DNA of 64,000 nt from Gracilibacillus halotolerans (lineage in GTDB: Bacteria; Bacillota; Bacilli; Bacillales; Amphibacillaceae): positions 1 through 64,000 of the forward strand of contig NZ_JACHON010000003.1 in the NCBI RefSeq assembly GCF_014206945.1, given 5' to 3'. Positions 46,623-56,291 of the stretch are shown piece after piece. Below the pieces are notes generated by a model that was given only the letters and a program-made list of their open reading frames with translations, was not told the DNA's origin and made no database searches. The position numbers were made by a program, and so were the translations under genes. Positions within the stretch are counted from its first letter, which is position 1; every line of letters starts with the position of its first letter.

Positions 46623-47597
46623 ATGGTAACAATTAGAGATGTTGCAAAATATGCGAATGTTTCCGTAGCAACCGTATCAAGGGTGTTAAATAATAAAGGG
46701 CAAGTTAGTGAAGAGACGAAGCGGAACGTTAGGGAAGCGATTGAGCATTTAAAATATCGACCCAATCTAGTTGCTCGTACATTATATAAAAAAACATCGA
46801 GTATGATTGGGTTGATAGTACCCGATATTACGAACCCTTTTTTTCCGGCTTTAGCACGTACCGTTGAAGACCGAGCAAGATCTTACGGATATACGGTAAT
46901 TCTTTGTAATACAGATGGCTCTACAGAAAAAGAAGCCGATTATATAAGCTCTCTGCAACAAAAAGGGATTGATGGGATTATCATTTCTACGAATCGTTCA
47001 GAAGCGGATGACTTTAAGGATATTGACATACCACTTGTAGCATTAGACCGTATTGTGAATAGTGAAATTCCTACTGTAACAGCAGAGAATAAGAATGGAG
47101 CGATAAAAGCAACCAAACATTTAATAGATGTAGGGTGTCAAAAGGTTGTTCATATACAGGGACCTCGAGAGTTAGCTACAACGAATGACCGAAAGGACGG
47201 CTTTTTAGAAGTAGTCCAAGAAGCGGATATTGAACATGTGGTAGTAGAGGCAGATTTTGATATAAAGGTTGCGGAAGAAACAGCCTATCAGTTGTTGCAA
47301 GAACAAACTAATATTGATGGTTTCTTTGCAGGAAGTGACGTAATAGCGTTAGGAATCATAAAAGCTGCTCACCGATTAGGATTAAACATACCAGAGGATT
47401 TACAAATTGTTGGTTTTGATGGGATAGAAATGGGCAAAATCTTTATCCCTTCCTTAACAACTATTGAACAACCGATCTATGAAATGGGTGCTTTAGCAGT
47501 GGATTTATTATCCCAGCAGATTGAAAAGAAAGAATTAGACAAACATCTGTATGAATTCCCAATCAACTTAGTTATAGGAAATACAACGAAGAGATAG
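46623..47597 (+). CDS. LacI-family regulator of the nucleoside operon
   Basis: This 324-residue regulator has an N-terminal HTH (TIRDVAKYANVSVATVSRVLN) with hinge helix and a periplasmic-binding-like sensor domain (GLIVPDITNPFFPALA). RbsR-like proteins sense ribose or nucleosides. It probably binds the tandem repeats upstream of nupC. It precedes ribokinase by 14 nt. Confidence 0.9.
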   Translation: MVTIRDVAKYANVSVATVSRVLNNKGQVSEETKRNVREAIEHLKYRPNLVARTLYKKTSSMIGLIVPDITNPFFPALARTVEDRARSYGYTVILCNTDGSTEKEADYISSLQQKGIDGIIISTNRSEADDFKDIDIPLVALDRIVNSEIPTVTAENKNGAIKATKHLIDVGCQKVVHIQGPRELATTNDRKDGFLEVVQEADIEHVVVEADFDIKVAEETAYQLLQEQTNIDGFFAGSDVIALGIIKAAHRLGLNIPEDLQIVGFDGIEMGKIFIPSLTTIEQPIYEMGALAVDLLSQQIEKKELDKHLYEFPINLVIGNTTKR

Positions 47598-47611
47598 AGG
47601 AGGAATGTTGA

Positions 47612-48508
47612 ATGAGAAAACCTACAATCACAGTAATTGGAAGTATTAATGTTGATTTAGTAACCGTCACAAACCGTCTTCCTGAGCAGGGAGAAACGAT
47701 AAAAGGGGAAACGTTTGAAACAAAGTCAGGTGGAAAAGGAGCCAATCAAGCTGTTGCGGCAGCTCGCCTCGGAGCGAATGTTCAAATGATTGGTTGTGTC
47801 GGAGCCGATAAAAACGGAGCCGATATGCTGGAAACATTAGAGAAAGAGAATATTTCGACAAAAATGATACGGAAGGTTCCTCATACGAACACTGGGGTTG
47901 CAAATATTTTGCTATCGAATCAAGACAACCGAATCATTTATGTTCCAGGGGCTAATAATGAAGTGTCTCCAGAGTATGTAAAGCAATTTAAAAATGAAAT
48001 ATTAGCAAGTGATCTCGTCCTCATTCAGTTCGAAATCCCTCAAGAGACCGTTTTATACTGCCTTGATTTCTGTGCTGAAAACAATGTTCCGATTATCGTA
48101 AACCCTGCACCAGCGAATACGATACCGGAAGAATACTGGAATAAAGCGACATATATCACACCTAATGAGGGAGAAGCTGCTCACTTATTTAATCTTGAGT
48201 ATATGAGTGATGACCTAAATGATAAGTTAATTATTACAAAGGGAGAGCATGGTGTTTCCTATCGTGTTAACAACGAAAGATTATTAATACCAGCTAACAC
48301 CGTGACACCGGTAGATACGACGGGTGCAGGCGATACATTTAATGGAGCGTTATGTACGGCACTTTCCGAACAAAAGACAATGGAACAAGCGATTGTTTTT
48401 GCAAACGCAGCTTCAGCACTTTCGATTCAAAAGTTTGGTGCACAAAGTGGGATGCCAACAAGAGAAGAAGTAGAAGCATTCTTAGAGGAAATAAATAATG
48501 TAGGTTAA
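47612..48508 (+). CDS. rbsK: Ribokinase
   Basis: This 298-residue PfkB-family kinase phosphorylates ribose to ribose-5-phosphate. N-terminal motif: INVDLVTVTNRLPEQGETIKG. Gly-rich lid: SGGKGANQAVAAARLGA. Catalytic Asp and anion hole: DTTGAGDTFNGAL. With the hydrolase downstream it completes entry of nucleoside ribose into the pentose phosphate pathway. The ribosome site is GAGGAGG. Confidence 0.95.
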   Translation: MRKPTITVIGSINVDLVTVTNRLPEQGETIKGETFETKSGGKGANQAVAAARLGANVQMIGCVGADKNGADMLETLEKENISTKMIRKVPHTNTGVANILLSNQDNRIIYVPGANNEVSPEYVKQFKNEILASDLVLIQFEIPQETVLYCLDFCAENNVPIIVNPAPANTIPEEYWNKATYITPNEGEAAHLFNLEYMSDDLNDKLIITKGEHGVSYRVNNERLLIPANTVTPVDTTGAGDTFNGALCTALSEQKTMEQAIVFANAASALSIQKFGAQSGMPTREEVEAFLEEINNVG

Positions 48509-48559
48509 AAAATATCCTCCATTACAACGAAGATTAAATCTAATAGATGAGGTGACATC

Positions 48560-49555
48560 ATGGAAAAACGAAAAATTATAATCGATACAGATCCAGGAAT
48601 AGATGACACATACGCGATAATCGCGGCTTTAAAATATGAGGGATTCGATGTTCAAGGAATCACAGTAGTTGCAGGTAACGTCGGACTAGACAATTGTGTA
48701 AACAATGCGCTAGGTATCGTGAATTTAATGGATGCTGAATGTCTTGTGTACCCGGGAGCAGAAGCGCCATTAAAGCTTTTAAATGAGAACAAGACATATA
48801 CGTTAGACGGATTAGTGCATGGGGAAAGCGGGTTAGGAACGGTTCAACTCACACCTGACTTTTCAAAAAAATCGGATACTCATGCAGTAGATTATATCTT
48901 GGAAACTGTTAAAGAGAATCCTGGTGAAATAGAAATTATCGCTTTAGGACCACTTACGAATATAGCATTAGCTATCCAAAAAGATAAAGAAACAATGAAA
49001 AAAGTGAAAAAGATTTGGTCAATGGGTGGCGGTGTTCGGTATGGGAACCGTACGCCAGTAGCTGAATTTAATTATTGGGCGGACCCAGAAGCTGCAAAAG
49101 TGACGTATGATGAAATTGGAGAAGAAGTGGAAATTAGCATGATTGGCTTAGATGTTACGCAACAAACTCGCTTTAACTTAGACGACCTATTCTTTTTACG
49201 TACAGAATGTGGGGAGCTTGGAGCATTATTAGGTGAGATGTCCAATCATTATATGGAGACATATTGGAATGCACTACGTATCACTGGTGTGATTGTCCAC
49301 GATTTAGTGGCAGTTATGCTAGCAATTGATCCTAGTTTAAGCAGTGAAGACGATGTGTTCGAGCGTGTGAACTTACAAATGGAATGTGAAGGAATATGTG
49401 CTGGACAGTCAGTGGTACAGTTTACTCCGAATGAAACAGAAGCTAAAAACGCAACAGTGTATATGGGGATTGATAACGTAGAATTTAAAAAAGCTTTCTT
49501 CCAACTCGTTTTCCCTGAATATTATACGATGTATAAAAAATATATCCTTTCATAA
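48560..49555 (+). CDS. Inosine-uridine-preferring nucleoside hydrolase
   Basis: This 331-residue enzyme hydrolyses ribonucleosides to ribose and base. The calcium and substrate site DTDPGIDDTYAI is at the N-terminus, with NPGEIEIIALGPLTNIALA (partly quoted) and WSMGGG further in. A conserved His is in ITGVIVHDLVAVML. It supplies ribose to the ribokinase. It is the last gene of the operon before a terminator. Confidence 0.93.
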   Translation: MEKRKIIIDTDPGIDDTYAIIAALKYEGFDVQGITVVAGNVGLDNCVNNALGIVNLMDAECLVYPGAEAPLKLLNENKTYTLDGLVHGESGLGTVQLTPDFSKKSDTHAVDYILETVKENPGEIEIIALGPLTNIALAIQKDKETMKKVKKIWSMGGGVRYGNRTPVAEFNYWADPEAAKVTYDEIGEEVEISMIGLDVTQQTRFNLDDLFFLRTECGELGALLGEMSNHYMETYWNALRITGVIVHDLVAVMLAIDPSLSSEDDVFERVNLQMECEGICAGQSVVQFTPNETEAKNATVYMGIDNVEFKKAFFQLVFPEYYTMYKKYILS

Positions 49556-49594
49556 TACAGTACAATAGTTAATCATAATCTATTAGAATCCACC

Positions 49595-49637
49595 CGGATA
49601 ATGTACCAACTAAAACTGGTTCATTATTCGTTTTTTT
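49595..49637 (+). terminator. Terminator of the nucleoside operon
   Basis: CGGATAATGTACCA and TGGTTCATTATTCG pair with two mismatches and are followed by seven T residues. Confidence 0.85.
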
Positions 49638-49809
49638 GTGCTTTGTCCTATTAACAGAAAAATAAATATATTCAGAAATCATTCATTTTACTTCTATATA
49701 TAAAGGATATATACTAGTTTGTATTAGCGTGAATGGTAGAAATGTTAATATACTTATGATTTTCCTATTATAAACAAGTTAGACAACAAACAGAGGAGGA
49801 GATTTTATA

Positions 49810-50223
49810 ATGGCGAAGGATCGTTATCAAAAAGGTATAGACAAGATACAGGAACTTACATCATCACCAGATGATAATCCAACAGGCTTCATGGATATTG
49901 GGGATGGATTTAAAGACATCGCTCCTGATTTAAGTAGATATGTTGTTGAATTTGCATTTGCGGATATTTATTCTCGTCCTGGAATCGATAATAAACAAAA
50001 GGTTCTTACAACAATTACTGCATTGGTTGCGCAAGGGAAACCACAAATTGAAATGCATATTAAGACTGGTCTTAGTGTCGGTCTTAAACCAGAAGAGATT
50101 GTTGGGTGCATTGTACACCTTATTCCATATGTAGGATTCCCAAGTGTGCTAAATGCTCTAAAAGCGGCACAGAAAATATTTAAAGAACAAGGTGTCACAG
50201 TAGATACGTCTGCTGTTGAGTAG
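49810..50223 (+). CDS. Carboxymuconolactone decarboxylase-family protein
   Basis: This 137-residue protein fits the CMD/AhpD-like fold (TTITALVAQGKPQIEMHIKTGLSVG and EEIVGCIVHLIPYVGFPSVLNAL). The CxxC pair of AhpD peroxidases is absent, so a thiol peroxidase role is unlikely. The closest named group is 4-carboxymuconolactone decarboxylase-like, but no pathway genes are nearby. It starts behind GAGGAGG and is monocistronic. Confidence 0.85.
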   Translation: MAKDRYQKGIDKIQELTSSPDDNPTGFMDIGDGFKDIAPDLSRYVVEFAFADIYSRPGIDNKQKVLTTITALVAQGKPQIEMHIKTGLSVGLKPEEIVGCIVHLIPYVGFPSVLNALKAAQKIFKEQGVTVDTSAVE

Positions 50224-50240
50224 AACGATACATACAGTAA

Positions 50241-50279
50241 AAAGGCTTCTAATCAGGGATATACTTGATAGGAGCCTTT
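50241..50279 (+). terminator. Terminator of the CMD-family gene
   Basis: AAAGGCTTCTAATCA pairs with TGATAGGAGCCTTT and leads into a short T-containing tail. Confidence 0.75.
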
Positions 50280-50361
50280 CATTGTATAAGTTGTCTTAAA
50301 AACTAGGCGTCTATCATCTGTCGATACATAAAGAAAAGAAATTAAAGAAAGGGGAGATTCT

Positions 50362-50847
50362 ATGGCTATAAGTAATGTGGATATGAAGCATTTAAAACGA
50401 TGTGTAGAATTAGCAAAGATAGCTCTGGAAAAAGGTGATGAGCCATTTGGTTCGGTGCTCGTTTCAGCTGATGGGGAGGTACTTGCAGAGGATCACAATC
50501 ATGTTGCGGGTGGGGATTATACGCAACATCCTGAATTTGCTTTGGCTCGATGGGCAGCGGAAAATCTAACTCCAGAGGAAAGAGGTAAGGCTACCGTTTA
50601 CACTTCTGGTGAACATTGTCCAATGTGTGCTGCTGCTCATGGCTGGGTTGGTTTAGGACGAATTGTTTATGCGAGCTCATCAGAACAATTGGTAGAGTGG
50701 ATGAATGAAATGGGAGTTGCGCCTTCACGTGTACGAAATCTCCCGATACAAGAAGTAATTCGGGATACTGTAGTAGAAGGACCTGTACCTGAATTAGCGG
50801 AAGAAGTCCGACAGCTCCAGTTAGGATTTTATGCGAAGGATCAGTAA
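50362..50847 (+). CDS. Cytidine/deoxycytidylate deaminase-family nucleoside deaminase
   Basis: This 161-residue zinc deaminase has the zinc and catalytic site HPEFALA (His and Glu) with CPMCAAA. The GDEPFGSVLV motif is typical of the guanine deaminase/TadA-like branch. It probably deaminates a free base or nucleoside; its proximity to the nucleoside operon fits purine or pyrimidine salvage. Proteins of this length are usually not TadA. The ribosome site is AAAGGGGAG. Confidence 0.85.
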   Translation: MAISNVDMKHLKRCVELAKIALEKGDEPFGSVLVSADGEVLAEDHNHVAGGDYTQHPEFALARWAAENLTPEERGKATVYTSGEHCPMCAAAHGWVGLGRIVYASSSEQLVEWMNEMGVAPSRVRNLPIQEVIRDTVVEGPVPELAEEVRQLQLGFYAKDQ

Positions 50848-51527
50848 CGACTTGCTATTAAATATTTTTTCGATGGGTTTGATAGTTCAAAATCTGTTTA
50901 ACTCCTGAGATTAATGATATGTAAAAGTAAAAAATATCCCAATAAAGAAGATAGAGACGAAGCGCCGTAAATAAAATGAGTGGCACCTAGGTTTAGTGAA
51001 GATGCTATCGTTTGGTTTTTGAAAACCCATGGATATGGACTCTGGATGGTAAGATAATGCTGGTTTCCCGATAACAAAATCTCACCAAAGAGGAGACAGG
51101 TCCAGTGAAGTATAAGAATAGTAGGAGCACCCACAACGTAGAATAGTATGTACGATATTGTGTGCTCCAACGTTTAAGAGACAAATAATGTATGGGAAAT
51201 AGAATAGAGGTTTCGATTAAACTATACGAGAATTATGTGAATGAAAAGTGTAACCATACATATGTTAATAAGTATCCTTCAAAATTAAGCGTAACCCAAT
51301 TCATGGACTACTCAAAAGGGAAAAGAAATGTAATAATATTTGATTCCTCTACTTAAAGCATTACAAAACAATGCTTTAAGTAGAGGAATCAAGTGGATCA
51401 AATGAGTTACGCGAAGGAAAGAAAATGGCTCTATATTTGTCCATTTACAAAAGTCCAAAATGGCTCATTTCATCCACATTAATGAATAATCACTGTCTAA
51501 AGTATTTCTTTTGATACATTTTTAATG
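50848..51527. other. Gene-poor stretch with long hairpin
   Basis: A perfect 23-bp inverted repeat starts at 51340 (TTGATTCCTCTACTTAAAGC...) and returns at 51370-51392 after a seven-nt loop. It is nested in a weaker outer inverted repeat (GCGTAAC near 51288 and GTTACGC near 51406). A second pair, GGAGCAC and GTGCTCC, lies near 51113-51172. A 54-codon frame (51192-51356) has no ribosome site. I see no supported gene. Confidence 0.55.
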
Positions 51528-52721
51528 TCAACCGTAACCCAAAGCTTGAATTGGATCCATTCTAGCTGCCTTCCTCGCAGGCATAATTCCAAAAATAGTA
51601 CCAATAAGCATGGAAAATAGTATCCCTCCAATAATTACTGGTAAGGAAATTAAAGAAGGCCAACCAGCAACATAAGAGAAAATCATAGCCCCCCCTGTAC
51701 CAAATAGTATACCAATTAATCCACCAAATAAAGTGAGTACAATAGACTCAATTAGAAATTGTGTTAAGATTTGTTCACGGGTCGCTCCAAGTGACATACG
51801 GATTCCTATTTCTCTTGTTCGCTCCGTAACAGAAACGAGCATAATATTCATTACACCAATTCCACCAACGAACAAAGAAATCCCAGCAATGCTCCCAATA
51901 ATAATCGTCATAATATTTGTTACCTTAGCGACCCCATCAGCTATTTCTTCCATATTCATGACTTGGTAAGCATCTTCCTTATTATGAATCCGATTTAATA
52001 TATTTGTAGCCTTTTCCCCCGCTAAGCGCAAATTTTCCGGGGTCTCGGCCTGAATAGAGATCTCACTGATAGCTGTACTAGAAAAAATACTTTGCCACGT
52101 CTTGAGTGGTAAATAAATGGCATTAGAGTCAAATGCAAATATATTTTTTTCTTCTTTCAGTACACCGACAATCTCTACAGGCTGGGACTCAATATAGATG
52201 ATTTTACCCATCATTTCATCATTGTCAAATAACTCATCGCGAAATGATTCACTTACAACTGCAGTACGGTTACCAGCAAAAAAATCCCTAGAGAGAAGCA
52301 TTCGACCGGAGCTAACTTTCAATTGGTTCACTTCCATATATATATCGCTTACCCCTGTTATAAGTCCGTTCGTACTTTTCCCTTTATAACTGACTTTGGT
52401 TCTTTCTGAACTGGATGCCACGATACGCTGTACTTCAGAGATGTTTTCAATTGTCCTAATATCTTGGAACGTAAAGGAAGCTTCCAAGAGACTATTAGGA
52501 TTTGCTTGCAATTCTTCTTCAGAAGGATTGTAGTAAAGTTCAATTGTGTTTTTTTCTCCGACAAATTGTGATTTTAGCATTGCTTCGCCACTTTTTCCAA
52601 CTGCAACCACAGCGATTACTGATCCTACACCGATAATAATACCAATAATTGTAAGGGAGGAGCGCAGCTTATGAGTGAATATTGAAGATAAGGCCATTTT
52701 TATATTTTCAAATATACTCAT
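51528..52721 (-). CDS. MacB/YknZ-type ABC transporter permease
   Basis: This 397-residue permease has an N-terminal membrane helix (HKLRSSLTIIGIIIGVGSVIAVVAVG, partly quoted), a large extracellular domain and three C-terminal helices. The FtsX/MacB signature is GGIGVMNIMLVSVTERTREIGIRMSLGAT. It forms an adaptor, ATPase and permease exporter with the two upstream genes, like YknXYZ (peptide toxin resistance) or the accessory AS-48 EFGH transporter. It is the last gene of the bacteriocin cluster and likely contributes to self-protection or export. The start overlaps the ATPase stop. Confidence 0.9.
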   Translation of the reverse strand: MSIFENIKMALSSIFTHKLRSSLTIIGIIIGVGSVIAVVAVGKSGEAMLKSQFVGEKNTIELYYNPSEEELQANPNSLLEASFTFQDIRTIENISEVQRIVASSSERTKVSYKGKSTNGLITGVSDIYMEVNQLKVSSGRMLLSRDFFAGNRTAVVSESFRDELFDNDEMMGKIIYIESQPVEIVGVLKEEKNIFAFDSNAIYLPLKTWQSIFSSTAISEISIQAETPENLRLAGEKATNILNRIHNKEDAYQVMNMEEIADGVAKVTNIMTIIIGSIAGISLFVGGIGVMNIMLVSVTERTREIGIRMSLGATREQILTQFLIESIVLTLFGGLIGILFGTGGAMIFSYVAGWPSLISLPVIIGGILFSMLIGTIFGIMPARKAARMDPIQALGYG

Positions 52722-53407
52722 GTACTAATCTCCCCCTTATATTCAGATCCAGTGACAATGCCATCTCTGACAAAAATTTTTTTATCTGCATATTTCGAAA
52801 TCCACATTTCATGGGTGACAAGAATAATGGTTGTTCCTTCCCCGTGCAACATGGAAAATAGGTCCATAATTTGTCTGCTTGTTGTTGTATCCAAAGATCC
52901 AGTTGGTTCATCTGCTAATATAATTTGAGGCTGATTGACAATCGATCGAGCAATCGCAACTCGCTGTTTTTGTCCACCTGATAACTCATTTGGAAAATAA
53001 TTTATGTGGTCAGCAAGTCCAACCTTTTTTAATGCTGCGATAGCACGTTTACTTCGCTCATCCTTGGGAAGTCCTGCATAAATCATTGGCAGTGCGACAT
53101 TCTGAAATGCAGTCAATCGTGGAAGTAAATGAAATTGTTGAAACACAAAGCCGAATGAACGATTTCTGACATTTGCTAGTTCCTTTTCTTCGTAGCTAGA
53201 AACCACTTTGTTATTCAGCCAATAGTCTCCACTTGTTGGCCTGTCCAAACAACCGAGAATGTTCATAAGTGTTGATTTACCAGAACCTGATGGACCCATA
53301 ATCACTGCAAATTCTCCTTGCTTGATTTGTAAGTGGACACTATTTAGTACTTTCATCTGTTTTCCACCAAGATTATAATTTTTAGAAATGGAGTCAAGAT
53401 ATATCAT
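52718..53407 (-). CDS. MacB/YknY-type ABC transporter ATPase
   Basis: This 229-residue ATPase has Walker A GPSGSGKST, a Q-loop in FVFQQFHLLPRLTAFQNV, the signature LSGGQKQRVAIARSI and Walker B IILADEPTGSLD. It is of the LolD/MacB class. Both ends overlap neighbouring genes by four nt, so the exporter genes are translationally coupled. Confidence 0.93.
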   Translation of the reverse strand: MIYLDSISKNYNLGGKQMKVLNSVHLQIKQGEFAVIMGPSGSGKSTLMNILGCLDRPTSGDYWLNNKVVSSYEEKELANVRNRSFGFVFQQFHLLPRLTAFQNVALPMIYAGLPKDERSKRAIAALKKVGLADHINYFPNELSGGQKQRVAIARSIVNQPQIILADEPTGSLDTTTSRQIMDLFSMLHGEGTTIILVTHEMWISKYADKKIFVRDGIVTGSEYKGEIST

Positions 53408-54501
53408 TTTGTATCCACTTCCATTCCGTTTGTTACCTTTTCTGAATTTAAAATGACTTTCTCTTTCAAGTGCAGACCATTTTTAATCTCAATCACTTCA
53501 TTCGTAGCTACGCCAAGTTCTACATCCTTTCGTGTTGCTATACCATCATTGATAACGTATACAAAATCAGAATCTACGTCCTGTTCTATAGCAGTTATGG
53601 GGAGTACATGGACTTTATTTGTATCTACAACTATCTCCAGCAGCATTTTAAATCCTGGTTTTAAATTAATCTCTTTATTTTCCAGAGTCACTTCCAATGC
53701 ATATATTGAATCACTATTCCCCTCTTCTAATTCTGATAGCTTTGGAAAATTGGAAATAAAGCTGACTTTCCCTTTCCACACTTGATCGGGAACAATGTCC
53801 GATGTTAATTTTACTTGCTGACCTGTTTTTACTTTCAATCTATCATATTCTGAAATGTTTCCCTTAACTAAAAATGTATCTAATGAACCGATTTGCATTA
53901 TAGGTTGATGTTCTGCTTGTCCGCTTTCACTCAAAGCATCTTCATCAATTGAAATGACCACCCCGTCAATATTACTTTTAACAGTTGTCTCTGAAATTTG
54001 TTTCTCAATAGCTGTTTTTTCTAGTTGTATTTGTTCAATTTCGATATTGATTTGTTGTTGTCGAAGCTTGATTTCATCGTGCTCTATCTGTAGCTGTTTA
54101 TTGTCTATATCTTTTTCTAGTTCTTCATCGATATATCTATGTTGTTTGCGGATGTTTTCTAACTCCAGGTTTTGTGATCTAAATCGTAATTCATTCAGCT
54201 TCTTCTCATTTAAAAGAGATTCATTTGAATATTCAAAAAGTGGTGTTCCCCTCTCAACTACATCACCTTCTTTCACAAGCAGTGATTCTATCTCCCCTTT
54301 ATCCGGCTGAATGTAGATGTCTAGTTTGTTAGCTAGATTTAATTTTCCAGGGACAATTATTGTTTCTTCTAATGTATCTTCTTTTAAAGAAACAATATCA
54401 ACTTTGGTTGGGTTACTGCCTCCAATCTCTCGCCATAAATATAGACTGATGAATACAATCATTAAAAAGATAATACCTGCATAAAGTATTTTTTTGTTCA
54501 T
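53404..54501 (-). CDS. HlyD/YknX-type membrane fusion protein
   Basis: This 365-residue adaptor has one N-terminal membrane anchor (4-22), a lipoyl/barrel-sandwich strand pair (GEIESLLVKEGDVVERGTPLFEYS), a coiled-coil hairpin of about 90 residues and beta-barrel domains (VKGNISEYDRLKVKTGQQV). It links the ATPase and permease to the extracellular side. Its position fits AS-48F in the enterocin AS-48 cluster. The ribosome site is GGTGG. Confidence 0.88.
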   Translation of the reverse strand: MNKKILYAGIIFLMIVFISLYLWREIGGSNPTKVDIVSLKEDTLEETIIVPGKLNLANKLDIYIQPDKGEIESLLVKEGDVVERGTPLFEYSNESLLNEKKLNELRFRSQNLELENIRKQHRYIDEELEKDIDNKQLQIEHDEIKLRQQQINIEIEQIQLEKTAIEKQISETTVKSNIDGVVISIDEDALSESGQAEHQPIMQIGSLDTFLVKGNISEYDRLKVKTGQQVKLTSDIVPDQVWKGKVSFISNFPKLSELEEGNSDSIYALEVTLENKEINLKPGFKMLLEIVVDTNKVHVLPITAIEQDVDSDFVYVINDGIATRKDVELGVATNEVIEIKNGLHLKEKVILNSEKVTNGMEVDTK

Positions 54502-54626
54502 TTTTATCCACCTACCGTTCTAGGTAATTTCAAATCAATCATGTACCAAAATCATGAGAAAATCCATGATAGACAAAAAGATTCAATATGATCTTTTAAG
54601 AAATTATTATTAAAGACACACACTCT

Positions 54627-55124
54627 TTATATAGTTACCAATGAGAATAAGGGGTCTGCTATAAAAGGTGTCGCAAAGAGAATTGAAGCTTTCCAATTTC
54701 TGACGTTATACTGAAATAAGAACAATATTAGGAATGAACCAATAAAAGCAGTAAACGTATAGAATGAGGAGTTGTATATTTCTCCAATTTGAATAAAAAG
54801 TATATTATTAATTGCTATAAATATCTTAGGGGCAAGGATAAGAGACAAGTCACTTTTTATGTTTGGAAAGAAAATCATTAATAAAAATTTAGCGATAATA
54901 AATTGTACCAAGAAGCTTATTATTATGATAAACGTCGCAATTGCTGATAATATTGCAATAAGCATTTTATTTGATATATCATCAAAAATTGCATGCAGTT
55001 CTTTTAAGAATTCGTTTAATCCACTTATTTCAAAAACTTCAATAGAAATGTTTGTAAAATAAAAAGTGATTAATATATATACTATAAATAAAACAGCTGA
55101 TGTTAACTTAGCGTATTTTCCCAC
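54627..55124 (-). CDS. Membrane protein of the bacteriocin cluster, unknown function
   Basis: This 165-residue protein has four to five predicted membrane segments (ITFYFTNISIEVF, ILSAIATFIIIISFLVQFIIAKFLLMIFF). It overlaps the upstream ATPase gene by 22 nt, so it is probably the permease part of that ABC unit or an AS-48E-like protein (inference by position). I do not recognise a named family. Confidence 0.7.
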   Translation of the reverse strand: MGKYAKLTSAVLFIVYILITFYFTNISIEVFEISGLNEFLKELHAIFDDISNKMLIAILSAIATFIIIISFLVQFIIAKFLLMIFFPNIKSDLSLILAPKIFIAINNILFIQIGEIYNSSFYTFTAFIGSFLILFLFQYNVRNWKASILFATPFIADPLFSLVTI

Positions 55125-55711
55125 AAAAGAGATCCCCTTTTTATTAAAATATTACTTGAATTATCATCTAGGTGTTTATTAACAAGGCTATGAGAAACAT
55201 ATATTATAGTTGCTTTATCTTTAATTTGAACTAACTTTTCAGCTACCATTTCAATACTTCTTGAATCTAAAGAAGACAAAGTCTCATCAATTAATATTAT
55301 TTCCCAATCTTTCACGAAAATTAGTGATAAACCAAGCTTAGCTTTCATCCCAGTGGATGCCTTGCTATATGAAACGTCTAATTTACCATCAAAAAAATCA
55401 TTGATTTTAGTAATTTGTTTTCGAGAGGGGCTAATATTAAAGGTATTCCATAATATTTCTAAATTTTCTCTGATTGTAAAAGGGTGAACACCTATAGGGT
55501 CAACGTTTAAATATAAAATTACTTTTTTATTAGAAATTATGTTACCGGAATAGTCTTTATCAAGACCTGTAATCATTTTAAGGAGAGTACTTTTACCAGC
55601 CCCGTTCCGACCTGTTAATTGGAAAATTCCTGTTGGAATTGTAAAATTAATTTTATCCAAAATAATATCTTTTTTGAATTTTTTTGTGCAACATTGAAGT
55701 TCTATACTCAT
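55103..55711 (-). CDS. Bacteriocin-cluster ABC ATPase
   Basis: This ATPase of about 202 residues has Walker A GRNGAGKST, Walker B IILIDETLSSLD and H-loop VSHS. Its signature region is degenerate (YSKASTGMKAKLGL, where LSGGQ is usual), as seen in some bacteriocin immunity/export ATPases. In AS-48-like clusters the ATPase (AS-48D) works with the membrane proteins B and C in secretion or immunity. I chose the ATG at 55711 (AAGGGTGATTAGG upstream). Confidence 0.85.
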   Translation of the reverse strand: MSIELQCCTKKFKKDIILDKINFTIPTGIFQLTGRNGAGKSTLLKMITGLDKDYSGNIISNKKVILYLNVDPIGVHPFTIRENLEILWNTFNISPSRKQITKINDFFDGKLDVSYSKASTGMKAKLGLSLIFVKDWEIILIDETLSSLDSRSIEMVAEKLVQIKDKATIIYVSHSLVNKHLDDNSSNILIKRGSLLWENTLS

Positions 55712-55736
55712 TAACCTAATCACCCTTTTCTTTTTT

Positions 55737-56225
55737 TTACATATAACCTTCAATTATGGCAGCTATTATTAATATTAGTACTGAAAGTAAATAAGCAGGA
55801 ACCATTTTTTTCACTAAATTAAAAGTCGTACTTAATGATTTCGTACTGATTAATGTATAAAGAACGTATTGGCTAATTCCTTGATAAAACAACATATTGG
55901 GAATTTCTAAGAAAGCATGTGGAAACAACTTATTTAAAGCCCCTTGTGTGCCTAAAATTCTAAAGCCCACAGTAATTTGAAAAGCAGAACCACCTAGGTC
56001 CATTAACTGAAATATAGGTGAAAATATAGGGGCTAGAAGGTATATTCCAAAGTTTCTCAAATTGTGAAATAAGACTAGATATGCAAAATCTTTACCTAAG
56101 GAAGGAGGCTCCGCTTCAAACAAATCTTCGTTAACTAACACTCCAAAAAACACTCCTGATCCAATAACAAGTAAACTATAAATAATATAATATAACAAAA
56201 AGCCTTTGAATCTATTGCTTATCAT
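55737..56225 (-). CDS. SpoIIM/DUF95-family membrane protein
   Basis: This 162-residue protein has several membrane segments and the DUF95 hallmarks FHNLRNFGIYLL and FPHAFLEIPNMLF. DUF95 proteins (AS-48C, CirC, UblC) are a constant part of circular bacteriocin clusters, needed for production and secretion. The ATG at 56225 follows GGAGGTATTA; the open frame upstream is not needed. It is placed between the multi-spanning membrane protein and the ATPase, as in AS-48. Confidence 0.88.
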   Translation of the reverse strand: MISNRFKGFLLYYIIYSLLVIGSGVFFGVLVNEDLFEAEPPSLGKDFAYLVLFHNLRNFGIYLLAPIFSPIFQLMDLGGSAFQITVGFRILGTQGALNKLFPHAFLEIPNMLFYQGISQYVLYTLISTKSLSTTFNLVKKMVPAYLLSVLILIIAAIIEGYM

Positions 56226-56291
56226 TAATACCTCCAATCCACCTAGTTTCAAGGTGGTCATTTAAATTGTCTAATAATTAGATATGCTTTT

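Noticed and set aside
50898-51170. 90-codon frame on the minus strand
   Set aside because: It starts with TTG without a ribosome site and shows no recognisable family; the region is rich in inverted repeats.
51192-51356. 54-codon frame on the plus strand
   Set aside because: No ribosome site, and it runs into the long hairpin. It is too weak to call a gene.
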